Shown piece after piece: positions 26,585 through 40,669 of a stretch of 64,000 nucleotides of DNA (position 1 is the first letter of the stretch; each line of letters starts with the position of its first letter). The position numbers were made by a program, and so were the translations under genes. The notes beneath the pieces were generated by a model, which had not been told where the DNA came from, did no database searches, and saw nothing but the letters and a program-made list of their open reading frames with translations. The stretch is from Onchocerca lupi. Lineage: Eukaryota > Nematoda > Chromadorea > Rhabditida > Onchocercidae. The stretch lies in NCBI GenBank assembly GCA_028564675.1, contig JAOVVO010000284.1, positions 31,536 through 95,535 on the forward strand, read 5' to 3'.

Positions 26585-29500
26585 ATTTATAAACTAAAAT
26601 TTGAGCCAATAGTATTTAGGAGTGATAGAAAAGGATGTTGATAAAAAGGGATTTATTGTTTGTGATAGATTTTCCAATTGCCAAGAGAATCAATTAAGCC
26701 AGAAATATATGGCCAAAGATAATGAATTCTGCATCCCAGGATAATTAATTAGTCTTCTAATTAGTCTTTTTTTGGCATGGATTACATAAATTCAAATAAT
26801 AATGTAGTACTGATTATAATAACATGTTCGGCACTAAAAAAATTTGTCTGATAAGCTTCAAACAATTTACCTGGTCATTTAGCAACAATTTAGCAAATTG
26901 AATTCGCCGAGAATGTTTAGAATTAATTATTCGTTATATTTCGAAACTCAATTAATTATTGCTTCGAAAATCGAAAACAGACGAATTATTTATTTCCGAG
27001 CAAAAATTTCTTAATAAAATTAATAATAACAAATTATCTCTCCTAGTTTAAACTTTTGTTCAATTACTATTAAATTAATATTAATCATTTCCAATCAATA
27101 AGAACATGAAAGTTGAATGGAAAATAATACTTTATAAATGATTAACATTATTTCACTCCAAATTAATTAGACAAGAATAATTTCGCTGCGAACTAAAAAA
27201 ATGAATAGAATTTGAAATAAATAATGAATTCTAAAATAATTAATGCTTGTTGAAATTTGCAAAAAAAAAAAATTAAGAAATTTTAATATTACAAATCATT
27301 TACATTTATATTCGATATACTTACTTAGGCATATTTTATTTAAATAATAACACTAAGATTGATATGACATGGAAATATATCGTAGTTAAAAAATTGATTT
27401 ATGATATTTTATATGTTGAAAAGTTAATGTCGGTAATACTTTGAATAGCCTAATTCGTAATATTTCAAGTTTTTCTTGTCATCATCAAATCTTTTTTTCG
27501 AACTTATACTCAAAAATCTAGATTAACAAAAGAATATAAATCGAAAAAAAAAAAAGAAAAAACTTAGCCAAGATAGAAAAAAATATTTTCAAATTAGTTT
27601 GTTTAATTTATATCCTGTAATTTAGACATGTTTATTTCTTGATCGAAATGAATAAATCTCTTTATTATTATTATTCATCTCTCTATTATTATTATTATTC
27701 ATAAATAACTAATTAATCCAAGATTTGCTTCTTTTTTTTCCCGTTTTTCCACTTTTTTCTTTTTTTTTTTGTCATTTTTTAAAATTTTATTTTGAAATTT
27801 CATATGCATTATTGGAGGATAGCATAGTTGCTTTTTTGGCTCTAAGAAAATTGCAACTTTAAATTTCTCATAAATTTATTTGCATTTTATTAGAAGTGAA
27901 AAAGAAAAAAAAAAAAAAAAAGACGAATTGGATAAATGGAAAGTCTTCAATGATTTTATAAATGAATACAAATAATTTGAAGACATAATTTCATTTTGAT
28001 ACGAATGAAGGAATTATGTCTGCTGATTAACAAGTAATTACTTTCTAAAAATAAATGAAAAGTAACGAAAAAAAGAAAAAAAAAACATGTTCTTTCACAT
28101 TTTTTAATTTGAATACATTAATCGGTTATCGAAAAGAAAAAAAAAAAAAAACGAATTAATAATATTATAAAGCATTTTTTCTGGATGTTAATTATGATTG
28201 AATTTTAATGTACCATAACATTCATGAATAACAAGAAAAAGGAAAAAGATTTGTTAAAGTAAATGTTTAATAAATTTTTAACATAGTGATGATATTTTTG
28301 ATTAGTTTAAGCGTCATAGAAAATTTTTCAACGAACGATAGTTTTAGTTTTAAATAAAATTGAATTGAAGTTATTTTTCAAAAACAAAAAAAAAAAAAAA
28401 AAAAACAAACGATAAAGTAGGTATGGATTGATAATAGATTTAAAAAAATGTGTTTTGCTTATTTTTCTTTATATATGATAAATAATTATTAATTATGAAC
28501 TTTGATTTGCTTTCATTTTCCATGAAACATTTTTAGCTTTAGATAAAATTTGAAAAAAAAAAAAAACAGCAAATTTAGAACTATAGAAATAGTTCATTCA
28601 TCTTTGCTCTATCAAAATTTACAATAATTCAATTTTTTTTTCTCTCAAAATTTTATTGCATAATAAAAATTTCAAAAATTATTTGCCATAAAATTTGATT
28701 TTCTTTTTTTTTTTTTTTTTTTTTAAAAGAAAAAAAATATTGTTTGGAAAATGTATTTAAAAATCTTAATTATAAAATCGATTTTTTTTTTTTTTTTTTT
28801 TGATATAAAGGTTATTATTTTTTGATTTGTTAATTGCAATTTATCATCTTTTGCCAAAATTTTGCAAAATTTACAAACAGTTGTTTTTTAACACATTTCT
28901 TATCATTTGATCCAAGAGTTGTTTTCAGATTAATTGAATTATTTGAGTTTTTTTATTCTAATTATTGATACTCATGAAATGTTTGATCATATTATTGATA
29001 TTTTACTATTCTTTTATAACACTGTTTTTCAATCTTAAATTATATCGATGACATCATTGTTTACCAAATTTAAAACGTTTGTCGCAAGAAACTATGTTGA
29101 TTACATCATCCCTAATTAGGTTTAAAACGTTTATCGAAAAGAAATTATTTATTTGTAACTTGCAAATGTCATTTCCTTGCATGAAAAACATATTTTGTTG
29201 TATGCCTTTCTTTATTGAAATTTAAAAATTAATTCGCAAATTTTGCGATTTTATCAAATTAATATCAATCCAATATAAAACTTCTAGGTTTTGGGGCTTT
29301 TTTTGAGCTAGAAATATCGAATTTGTGTATTTTTCGGCTTTTTCTTTTTGTTGTTTAATTTCAGATTTTTAACTTTTTCGTATAGTTTTGTTTAAAGTAT
29401 ACAATTTGTAATTTTCACGTGCAGTTTTTCAAGCATAATTTCTTATCAAAATTGTAATGAAACTAAGTTTTTGTTTTAATTTTTTTGTTTCCGTGATTTT

Positions 29501-29831
29501 TCTTTTTTTTTTTTCTTCACTAAGGAAAAAAATTTTTAAGATTTTTGGTAAAATTTCGAAGTTTTTCTCATACCTAATGTAATTTAGTTTTTTATATTCT
29601 TTTAAATCTTATTAGAATCATTTTTTATTAAATTCATAGAAATAACGATATTTTTTCATCATATTCATGAGTTATTTATTCTGTTAAAATTGCGATAGCA
29701 AATAATTATTATCATTTAGTGTTGCAAGAAAAAAAAAAAAAAAAGAAAAAAGAAAGAGTTAACTTATCGATTGTTTTGACAATATTTTTGAAACTTTGAA
29801 ATGAAAAAAAAAATTTAAGACTTTAATAAAA
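26585..29831. other. Intergenic AT-rich stretch of about 3.2 kb
   Basis: No gene is seen. It has many A/T runs of 12-24 bases and two short (ATT)n clusters near 27660-27705. Confidence 0.45.
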
Positions 29832-30283
29832 ATGATCGTTTGGTGGGCCGCATTTCTTTGCAGTTTGCTAATGTATGCTAAAGCTGATGCAAAAATGGAT
29901 TCTCCTGTTCCATTTCATAATAATCAAATTGAAGTATAGTTTTCAGTGCATTTTATTTTTTGCAAATCGATATTTTACTTTAAATGCATATTTCTTCGAT
30001 AAGTTATAATAAATTTGAAGATTTATGAAAATTTTATTTTCATAAAGTCAAAACTAATTTCTTTTTTTTTTTTTTACAAAAATTTAAGAAATGATTTCCA
30101 ATTTTCTTCCTTAATTTTTTGACTTTTCTTTTTGGATTAATTTAAGACTTTCTTGTTAGATTAATTTCGTTTTTGAATTTAAAGACAAAATTTTAGGAAT
30201 TATTTCGAATTTTATACGGATCAAAACCGTTATTCTTGGTTCGAAGAAGTGATAATGAGCAGGAAAATACAGGATATCGCTGA
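29832..30283 (+). CDS. Small secreted peptide, neuropeptide-like precursor, 2 exons, 62 aa
   Basis: Exon 1 (29832-29933) encodes a hydrophobic leader, MIVWWAAFFCSLLMYAKA, a good signal peptide with likely cleavage after AKA or ADA. Exon 2 (30197-30283) joins in phase 0 across a 263-base intron with GTATAG donor and TTTTAG acceptor. It encodes ELFRILYGSKPLFLVRR and then an acidic tail ending GYR. The Arg-Arg pair is a typical prohormone convertase site, so one short hydrophobic peptide could be released. There is no C-terminal Gly before the dibasic site, so no amidation is predicted. I do not recognise a known nematode peptide family. The call rests on architecture and not on homology. Confidence 0.45.
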
Positions 30284-33200
30284 TTTGATCAAATTATTTC
30301 ATTTTGATATTCGCAAATTCAAGGATATGTGGATTTATGTGGAATTGTTCAAGATTGTCTCAAGTTGCAATAAATTCTGTTTAAGTCGAAGACACTTTTT
30401 TTTTTTCTTCTCCTTCCTGATTTACAGTAATTTTCATAATTCTTACAATTGAAAAATGTTCAAAGCGCTCAAATCGACAAAATATTAAACTACAGTTATA
30501 TGTAATTTTTGAAATTAAAAAAAAAATTAATTCAATTAACAAATCTCATTAATACTGTCACAATGCGGCGAAATTGCTGAAGATATTTTAAATAGCAGTG
30601 CTATTGGAACTTAATTATGGAATTTATATTCGAATTTTAATGCATAATTTTATAATTGCTTGCCATAGATAGGCTACAAACTAACAATTATCAAATAGTT
30701 CTTCTCTAATTAAACTTTACTAATTAATTATATAATCTTTTGATATCATTATTTTTTCTTACAACATATGCTAATCAGTATATGTAAGATTTGAATTATG
30801 ATATCATCAATTTCATAGCATACATATTTTTGCTAAACAATTTTTTTTTTCTGTTTTGTAATTAATTTTGAAAATTTTTGACTAAGTTTTTTCGACTAAT
30901 CAAATTTTGAATAAATTTAAACTAGAAAATTTATTAAACAAAATTTGTTTAATTCTAGAGATATAAACGAAACCATAATTCATTTTTAAATTTTATAAAC
31001 AAAAATAGATTTCATTACCGTATAAATATACTTATAGACTGTAGAATTTCATTACTACATGGTTAATTGAAAATCAATAATTATTTTTAAATTAATAATA
31101 ACCATTTTCGAATTGTAGACTAATAACTGGTGTAACTGAAATAACTCATTTATTCATTACTCATTACTCAATTACTCATTTGAAATTACTTTATTAGTTA
31201 AATTATTCCTTTAGATACTTTCTTTACTGAAATCGAACAATAATTTCTGTCATATCGAATGTTTCCAAATTTTTCTGATGATGCTTTCTGAAAATTAAAA
31301 AAAAAAAAAGATCAATAATTTTCATTAGCTTTTCAGTTAAAAAAAAAATTTTCAATAAAAAAAACCACCTGAAAATACATTTTCTTATAATGCTGAAAAA
31401 TGAAAAGAAGAAGATCTCTTTGCAATTAATTCCCTCTTTTCAAATTTGAGGAAAAATATATAAAAGATAAAATATTCTTTTTTACTGTTAATTAATAATT
31501 TTAATGTGAAATAATTCAGTAAAAAAAAAATTTTTAAATTAAAGAGATAATTTTTGTGAAAATCAAGCAAAAAAAAAAAAAAAAATCCAAAATTTTGGAG
31601 TGGGCAAAAAAAATAGTCGCTGAGAAAGTAAGTAAGTCAAGAAAAAGCTAAGCAATATGGTATTTCTAACTTATAAGAAACATTAATAATTGAAAAATTT
31701 TTGAGTTACAGACTTAAATTTACAATTTTGTTTTTGCAATTTGAAAATAAAAATTCTTTAAACAAAAAGAGTGTTAAAATAAAAATTTTTGTTAAATAAT
31801 ATTTTAGTCTCAAACTAATAAATATTTCATTGTTAAATATGCAGAATACACCATAAACAAAACAGAATATTTGATAAATATTAAAGTACCATATGTAAAC
31901 TTGAATAATTAAATACTGAAATCACCTAATTTATTATAATAATGTGTCTATCACATCCACTCTCCTTTCTTCTTTTGCTGAAATTCGAGACTGGAATTAC
32001 AGAATGAACAAGATATGGTATCAAATTTTTGACATAAATTTCATGACAGATGCTATTTAATTACTTATTTTTTATATATTTTGTGAAAAAAAAAAGAAAA
32101 AAAAAAAAACCAAATAATTGTCATTTCCTAGCAATTATAATTTCTGCAAAATCTAAAAACATTTTTTAGACTACTTTATATTTACAATCAAATTATGATA
32201 AGATAATCATCTTATCAAAATGATCGTATTATCACGATTTGAATGTGAATATACGATAGTCTAAAAAAATTTTTTCACACAAATGCATTAGTAATATTTA
32301 TTTATTCAATATTTATCTGAGTTTAGGTAAGATATTTAAGTATTTACTCAAGTACGACGTTTCGTTTATAATATTTTGCATGCTTTGCCATTGAGAACAT
32401 AATAGTGAAATATAATAAACTTCTGATTTAATGAACAATAAAATAATTATTGGTACAAGAAATCTTTATTTAATAATCAGAATAATGTATAAATTGAAAG
32501 CTCATACTCTGATCTTAGTATTTTGAGTAGAAAGATTTGTGGAAATCTTAGCATAAAAAACAAACAGCTTTCAATTTGATTTTATATAAAAAATGAAATT
32601 CTAGCAATAGGTTAGTTTCGCTTCAGCTATTTTATACATTTCTATGTTTCTATCAAACTGAAATATATCCGTATACACTAAAGATTTCCTCGGAAAGTAA
32701 TCCTTTATGGCTTTTACGTTCTTATAATTAATAAAAACCATATGTTAGTATTCACATTAAAACCATTTCATTGGACTTTTTAATAATTTAAAGAAGAAAT
32801 AAAGTAATGTTATCTTTTAATACTGTTTTTCTTCAAAATCATTCTATGGCAAACATTTTCGATATGTTAAAAAAAGTGTCAAATTTATACATATATTTTA
32901 ATGAAAAATTAGAAATTTGAAACATCAAGCAATAAAATATATGGTCATTGTATACAAAGCAAAGAATAATTCAAATTGCAGTGAATCTTAATCTTAGACG
33001 ACATAATATATCATATATAAAGTAAGAATTTAGTGAATCAAAAAAACAAATGAAAGCTGTATTCATGAAGTGATTTTTCAGTCGTAAACACCTGTAAACG
33101 AATTATTAGTTATTTATACCGCAGAAAATTTACTTTATGTATGTTGTACCCCATTGTTCGATGAATGAATTTTCTATAACATTTCTACAACAAATTTTCC

Positions 33201-33356
33201 ATAACATGTGGAATATTCGCTACGAGTCCACAAAAATATGATGGCATAATTCTAGCACTTGGCAAAAAATCTATTCGCTTTCAAATATTTTTTCAAATAT
33301 AAATATGCCTAAATTTTGATGAAGTTGAGAAAAAAAAAAAATCTATTTTGCTCTTT
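30284..33356. other. Intergenic stretch of about 3.1 kb, includes a fold-back element
   Basis: No gene is supported. The right part (about 32300-33356) probably includes the 3' untranslated or downstream region of the minus-strand 716-residue gene. A long inverted repeat lies at 32161-32270. Confidence 0.45.
32161..32270. mobile_element. MITE-like fold-back element with ~41-bp inverted repeats
   Basis: The left arm 32161-32201 starts ATTTTTTAGACTA and ends ATGATAA. The right arm 32229-32270 reads back as a close complement ending TAGTCTAAAAAAAT. The outer 13 bases match almost perfectly and the rest pairs with scattered mismatches. The centre (about 32196-32217) holds a second perfect palindrome, TGATAAGAT / ATCTTATCA. 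This looks like a miniature inverted-repeat transposon or its solo hairpin. Target duplications are not clear. Confidence 0.5.
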
Positions 33357-34323
33357 TTATTCGAGCTTCGATTCTTTCTTGAATGCCCACGTTCGTAAAG
33401 ACATTGTACCTGCTTGCCGCCGTCCTATTATTTTACCGAATGATTTCTCATCATCTTCGTAATCACTATGCTGCCTTGATGTCGTAGCTACGTTACGACA
33501 TTCAACGGTTGCATTGCGTCGTAATGCCACCGTCGCTGCGGCATACCTTTGCCGCTGCTGCGCAGCATAACGATTCGACAATTCCACTGCTGTTTTCAAC
33601 ATTTCCTGATGAAATTGTCGTGAATGGTCTGTATTTAGCGTACGTGTCAAACTCTCAATTGCAGCAAATAGTTTACGATTTGCAAAAAAGGTGCTGTTGA
33701 GTTGTTGTGACGGCGCTATGGCAAGCTCATGCAATGGCATCTGTTGAATACTTCGTCGTAATTCATAAGATTCATCATGTTGCCGTTGCTCGACTATATG
33801 ACCAGCACCCATTCTCCGATGTTCTGTCATCCCTTCAGTTGCCGCGATAGCTTCTAAAATTAACCATTAATATTCTTAAATAAAAATAGCGCAAAACATC
33901 TTTTAATAATAATAATCCATCTTTTAAAAAATATTTCTAAGAAAATAAAGCCATTTTACTGTATTCAGTGAATGTTACTATATTCATATGATTGCATTTT
34001 GAATAATCGATATCCTTTAATTTTTACAATAAATACCATAGGATGTCATGAGCTCTAGAATTACTTGTTCAGAAAACAATCCTCTTCTTTCTGTTTTCTT
34101 TCTTGACAAAAGTATTTTATAATAACGAACTTCGCTCAAGCCGATCCACTTCGGTTAAAACATCATTGTATTCTCGCATCACTTCATCATCAGCGTTGTT
34201 AACATTAACTTGATCGACATTATCTACATCCACATCATTATCATTGTCATCTTCATCATTGTCATTTCTATCTCTGTCTTCATCTCTATCGCCATCGTGA
34301 TCATCACCATCATCATTATCATT

Positions 34324-34356
<33 letters not shown>

Positions 34357-37300
34357 GTCATAACCTTGTAACAAATAATACTGTACATCACTGTTTTCTT
34401 CGTTGTTACGCACGAAAGCCTCCGTTGTTTTTCCACCACTATCGATAGGTGATACGGATAAGCTAGCGTGATTGTCCTGATGTAACACGCGTTTATGTGG
34501 ATCCTATAAAAAGAACTCAATAAGAATCTTATTCTTCCTGCAAGCTCTTACAACTTTGGACATATTTTTCACTGATGCATCACCTGCCATAATAGAACTT
34601 AAAGCTATTTTGGTCTGAGAAACTCGGTAACTTTGATTCAGAATTACCTCGATCAAACTCCTTATGTTTTCAAATTATTTATTTTTTTATCCTCATGTGA
34701 TGAGAAATTATAAAAATTCACTAACGGATCCATTGGAAAACAGTGAAATTTGTTCTGGTGGCTCCGGTACAATTTCATCTCTTTCGAACGAACCAGAAGG
34801 AGCTGGTTCTTGATCGGTGGTGTAAACTTCGCTTTCGCTAACTACATCCAGCAGTTCAAGACATCCATCTTCAGCACCAGCAGCCATTGAAATGCTGCAA
34901 AAAAAAAAAAAAAAAAGTATATATTCATTTCCTTAAATTGCGAATGAACTTTTCAATAAAACCATTAAATTATAAAGAAAAAATGTACGAATGTCTTTAT
35001 GAATATTCAGACATTTTAAAAATACATATATTTTCCTACTGGCATGTACAGTCCTTTCTTATTTTAAAGTTTCCATGACACATATATATATATATATATT
35101 TGAAATAAATTATATTTTTATATTTAAGAACAAACATAAAATCATACCACGATTGGTCACCATCATCATCAAGTTCTTCAACTTCACCACTGAAATTAAT
35201 GAAAAATTAAAATATAAATAAAAATAAAGATCATATTGAGATATGTAAATTAAATAGGTAATGAAAAAAGAATTAGCGAAAGTACATTTTCCCAATTAAT
35301 GATAACACATTCTTCCTTTTACTCAAAACTGAAGTGAAATTCTTACTATTATTTATATTACTCTCATAATAAAGAGCAAAATTAATATGCCAATAAAAAT
35401 AAATAGAAAAAGAAAAATATGCGATAATATGAAGCGAACCTTCCTTCAGGTCGGAAAGTATAATTCGCAGTATCATAATTTTCCCTCTTCATACCTCTTC
35501 GTGTAGTAGATGGTGGCGGAATATTACGCCACCAATCTTTACTACCAACTCGATCAATATTTTCGATACCAGCGTCATGTTCCCGCTTCTGCAATAGTAT
35601 CTGTAAGTCATCTTACGACATAGATGGTGAGTTTTTTTGTAAATAATTATTATGAAAAATAAAGAATGAGATAAACTTGATGTAAGAGATGCTAATGGAA
35701 AGAAAAAATTTAACTGTAGACGATTTAACAGTTGAAAGGAAGGGATGAAAAAAAAAAGTCAAAATCTTTGGTCAAAGACTATAAACTTATCGAAAAATTC
35801 TGAATGAAATGCAAGTTAAGTGTGCTAATGCATGCAAAATTATTTTTTGTGCTACATAGTACTTGATTTTTCATGATTATATGTCAAGCTTTTTTTCAAG
35901 CCCAGCTGTCATTTTCCACACATGTTTAAAACCACTATCCACCACTTCCAAAGAGCAACAAACATCCACTTAACATACTTATATTAAAATTATAATTAAC
36001 TATAATTATGATTTTTGAAAATTAAAATCAATTCTACTATTCTCAGATTTCAAACAAGCCTTATTTACACATGCTTTTCCGTAGTCTATTTCATCATAAT
36101 TTCATGCATTTGACTATACAATCAAAAACAAAGTCTTACAAGCATATTACGGCAACAAATTAAAAATGTTCATTGATGATTATAAATAAAGCGCAAAGGA
36201 TGGAAAATAAATTAAACAAATGTAAAAATAAACTAACTGCACTTCGCCATAGTTTCATGATAACTTTGTTCGTCGTCTCCCACGTAGGATATTCATCAGC
36301 ATTTAGTAAACCTTTAGGTGCCAAGCTTTCTGCTCTCAGCGCTCGTAACCGCCCCTAAAAATGCATAAATCAAAGGATTTTCAAAGCACTATTGATACAA
36401 ATTCGCAAATGAATTCAGGCAAATTTTTTTGGATATGAAAACGTCATGAACTGCGAAGAAAATGCAAAAACCTGCATAATTAATTCAAGTCATAGAATTA
36501 GATGATTCGAATAATTAAGTAGATATTTGCATTTTCCACGACGGTATATGTCTATCACAAACAGCCGACCTATATTTCTGAATTAAGATTTTATGACAAC
36601 CGAATTTTCGTTATAAACAAAAATCTTATTACCCTATTCCAAGCCTCTTTCGGATTCATAATTCCATTGTAAACATCAAGACGAGCTTCTCTGTCAAACT
36701 GCCTATTGACAATATTCGAAAATGTAAACAGTTCACATTCTGAATTGTGGACTGGATTAACATCACCTGCCAAATGACCTGCAATGAAAAAATCATTGAA
36801 AATAAGCTTGATGTTGTGAGAAGATATATTCAATTGCGTTAATCTTTCATTAACATGAGAACTTCGTTATGAGCAATGAACAAATTTGGTAATCTATAAG
36901 TAACTAAATTATTCCACAAGTTTATTCAAATGAGGACCACTCTAAAGTGTCAAGATAAAATTTTAAGATAACCTTCAGCGAGTTTTATTTGGGCGATTGG
37001 ATCGCCGGGTTTCTTTCCCACAGTTTCACAGCCTGAACAACGGTAATAGCACCGTGAATTACGCGCTTGATTCAATCGGTAAACACGGAATCTGATAATT
37101 AACAAAAAAAAAAAGTAGCTGAATACTTCCTGAACATAAAAAAGACATCTACTTCATGAAAAAAAAGTAACAAAATAAAACTTTAATAATTTCGAATCCT
37201 AAATTTAAAAGTGAAAATTCCAAACTTTACAAAAGAACAAACAAAACTAACTTATCAGTGCCGGTAACAGGGACAGCGATGTCAGTCCACTTGAAACGTC

Positions 37301-39272
37301 GATTTAGAAGAAATACATAAGGATGAAGCATTAACGGACGCTGACCAGTTATTAATTCTTGAAGAAGAGCACATCTGCAAAAAAAATAAAAATTTGATAA
37401 AAAATGATCAATTAAACATGCAACTGAAACTTCAATAAATTTCTGAACTTGAAATTCTCAAACGAATTCCTTTGTATTGCAAATCTTTAAATGCTCATTT
37501 AACTTCAGAACAACAAAGTCTTTTCTCTTTCAGTTCACATATTATATCTGTATTTTAGAATAATAATTGTGACTTCATATGTTGAACAGCAAAAATCGAA
37601 TCAATAAATCCAAAGACAATATTAACTTATTTTCATTATAATCACTTCTCAGATTTATTTTCTTATCCATAATATTAGATAAAATAGTTAGCAATCAAGC
37701 ATAAATATTTCATTCAAAAAATACATCATTCTTTACCTCTCTTTATCACTGTCTGTAAAATATTCTTCTGGATTATCAGTCTTTTGCACCGGTACATTGA
37801 ATATAACTGAAGAAGCTAATCCTTTACTAGCTTCTGTAAACGCTTGCTGAAACATATTTTCCTTGTGCAACTATACATCCTTAATGAAAAAATAAGTCAT
37901 TAATTTAATTCCGAGATTGCAAAAAAATACATATATTAAAATAACTGAAGATGAATAAGCAGTTAAATTAAATAGAACTATTCGAGCGTAAAAATATGAT
38001 TTTTCTTCTTTTTTTTTCTTTTTTTTTTCTTTTTTGAAAGATTAGTGTATCTTCGTTTTTATTGCATAATGTGCTACTGATGATAAACACTTGAAGAATC
38101 ACTATTGATAGCATCAATTTAATTTAGAAATTAACTAAAGAAAGAATTTTTCAAAATCTTATTAAAATAATACACCACAAAAAATAACAAGTCACATCCT
38201 TACCTGGAATTGTGCAATTTGTGTAGGATGCAAATCACCCAAAGTTATAGTACCTAGGACTTTCGCCTGCTGCTGTTGCTGCTGCTGACATGATTGTAGC
38301 TGCAAACTAGCAGAAGTATCCCTAAAAAGATAAAATTGATTTTCTAATTCTTCAACATTAATGCGGTTGATAATATATTGAAAATAAGGATTTTATACTC
38401 TGACATTTATTTTTTCACAATCGTTACGAGTGAAACAAGGCCATCGAGAATCTATTTTGCTGATAAATACAATATTAGCATTGATTAAATAATTTAAAAA
38501 AAATTATTTAATATTTCAAGGTATTTAATACAATCGGTATTTAATATATAATTTAATACAATAACGAAAATATTTCGAAATTTCAAAAAAAAAAAAGAAA
38601 AAAAAAATCTATGAAATTTTAATGTTCGGAAAAAACAATGTTTACATATAAAAATAAATAACCATAGACTCAAATAATAAACCGAAATTTGAATTCAGAT
38701 CTTAAACGTTTCGACATCTTTCGCTATATAGTGAAAATTTTCTTTATGAGATATGATGTCTGAAACTAAATGTAAAATGTTAAAATGTCTATGTTGAATT
38801 AAATATAAGTAGTAATGACTTACACTTTTACATCATTATTAACACTATGTTGAACATCAACACCATTGATATAATTCTGCAAGATTCAACGGATATGAAC
38901 TTAAGATAAATTTCAATATATCGTTACAGACACTAATATTAGTAACATTTAAGATAAAAATGGTGTTTTTCATTAAACGCTTTGAATCTTTGCGAACAAT
39001 GAAAACAAAGAACAGAATATAAGCTTTATTTTTGATGCAAAGAAAGATATAAAGTAGATAATAAAATTAATAACAAACAAACTATTACTTCAATTGCGAT
39101 TAGCAATATATGGTTAATAAAATTAATTAAAAAAAATTTTTTACCTGTGAATTATTGGTTAAAGAATCAGCGCAAAACGAATCTGCAATCTGATCAGCAG
39201 CTTCCTCATCGGTTATCTCTCCACGAAGTACTCGAATAAACGTCTTCTCAACAAACGTAGTTAACATAAAGG
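33357..39272 (-). CDS. Nematode protein with Cys/His cluster, polyQ and acidic tract, 13 exons, ~716 aa
   Basis: Exons, in transcript order, are 39272-39145 (ATG at 39267), 38876-38824, 38321-38204, 37846-37737, 37374-37252, 37091-36973, 36778-36633, 36354-36238, 35600-35440, 35189-35148, 34894-34726, 34503-34131 and 33853-33357. All phases agree. The acceptor of exon 9 could instead be at 35588. The N-terminus is a short acidic helix (GEITDEEAADQIA). A Q7 run follows near residue 70. The core has FRVYRLNQARNSRCYYRCSG then CET, with HNSEC further on. This gives a CxxC...HxxxC pattern that resembles FLYWCH or WRKY-GCM1 zinc folds. A Pro/Ser/acidic middle leads to about 60 Asp/Asn-rich residues, then a basic helical C-terminus. 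A nuclear, DNA-binding role is a guess. The acceptor lies five bases before the ATG, so trans-splicing is likely. AATAAA overlaps the stop codon. Confidence 0.82.
34185..34365. repeat. (CAT/GAT)n microsatellite inside a coding exon
   Basis: The tract encodes a D12 run followed by D/N/R-rich sequence in the minus-strand gene. About 12 pure triplets lie near 34325-34360, the rest being degenerate. Copy number is expected to vary between individuals. Confidence 0.9.
35082..35100. repeat. (AT)n dinucleotide run in an intron
   Basis: A short pure TA array lies within an intron of the 716-residue gene. It is a common microsatellite type. Confidence 0.8.
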
Positions 39273-40265
39273 CTAAAAAAAAGAAAAGGTGATTTTATTA
39301 TGTTAAATCAATAAAAACATGAATTCAAATCTTCATTGTGCAACAAATTTTCCCAAGAAATTTCCGACTTCTGTTTGAATTTTAACACTTAAATGGTACC
39401 GATCATTCAGATGTTAAAATTTAAACAGAATTTGGATTATCTGAACAAATATGAAAATTTTAGATTTCCAAAATGTTTTTCACGTAAAATCTCTCGATGC
39501 GATTTCATCAAAACAGATATATAGTTTTTTTGATTATATGATAAATTTTAAAGTGAGAAGAAAAAGTTTTAATTTATGTCATGATTTCTATGTTCTAGAT
39601 TAGAAGACTGGTATCTATTTCTGCTGATGTTCTACCTCAAAAATTGGAAAGTCATATCTCGCATTTATATTTTCGCCTAGGATTTGAATAATTTCTTAAG
39701 CTACAGCAAATTCGGATTAAGATTTGGCAGCATACGATGTAAAATAAAGTAACATTCCCCAAAAATATGAAATTTTTTGAATTAAACAAAGTATCATTAA
39801 AGGTGAGTGAACAAAAAAAAGAAAGGGAAAAGTTGCCGTCAATTCTGTCAATCGTAAAATTTAAGAACAAACAATAAGAAAATATACACATCTGTAATTC
39901 ATGTATTCAGAAATATATAAGTCATTTTAAAAGAATTTAATTGTAATTTTGCCTAGTTTTTATTTCAAAATAATATGACTTGAAATTGTTGTATTAATTT
40001 TCTTGTGCATACGATAATTGAAAAAAGAAAAAACGACTAATGTGAAGTTAATGAACGTTTCAATGAATATGAACTTGACGAATTCAATGAACGATAATGT
40101 GAACTTTTCATAAGTGTGAAAAATGACTTCAATATGTCTTATTTTAATGTTCACATGTTAACTTCATATGTCGATGCTGCATATGAAAATCATTATGATC
40201 AACTCGTAATCTAACGAAGAAAATAAGATTAATAGAACAAAATTTAATAAATAAATGAAAATCAA

Positions 40266-40455
40266 GTTGACAAAATAAACTTTAAGAGAAAGGTAGAAAT
40301 AAAATAAAGCTGGTAAAATGAACTTCAATAGATAGACAGAAATGGAACAAAACTGGTAAAATAAACTTCAGCAGATAAATGAAAAGAAAATAAGGTGGTA
40401 AAGTAAATTTGAATAGATAAAAAAAAAATAAGATTGGTAAAATAAACTTAAAAGA
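40266..40455. repeat. Degenerate ~45-55 bp tandem repeat, four copies
   Basis: Each unit contains a GGTAAAATRAACTT-like core followed by AxxAGATAxA and a run of A/G. Four cores are visible near 40312, 40356, 40397 and 40437. The units are too diverged to be a recent array. Confidence 0.7.
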
Positions 40456-40669
40456 CCTTACCAGATTTCGCAATCGTTGCACTTTAATCGATCGAAATGA
40501 GTACCGTTAAAAGATGACGGCCCGCGTTTTTTCTAATGTATTGGATATCGATAGGAACAAATAATAATTGAAAAAGTGAGGTACATTGTGAGTTGAATTT
40601 TTGTTTTACGTTGTGTTTTAGATATTACGTGTTCGACGTGTCCACATAGCGTGTTTGCGTCACTGTAAC

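Noticed and set aside
34224..34520. 98-codon Met-rich minus-strand frame
   Set aside because: It is the out-of-phase shadow of the GAT repeat exon of the 716-residue gene.
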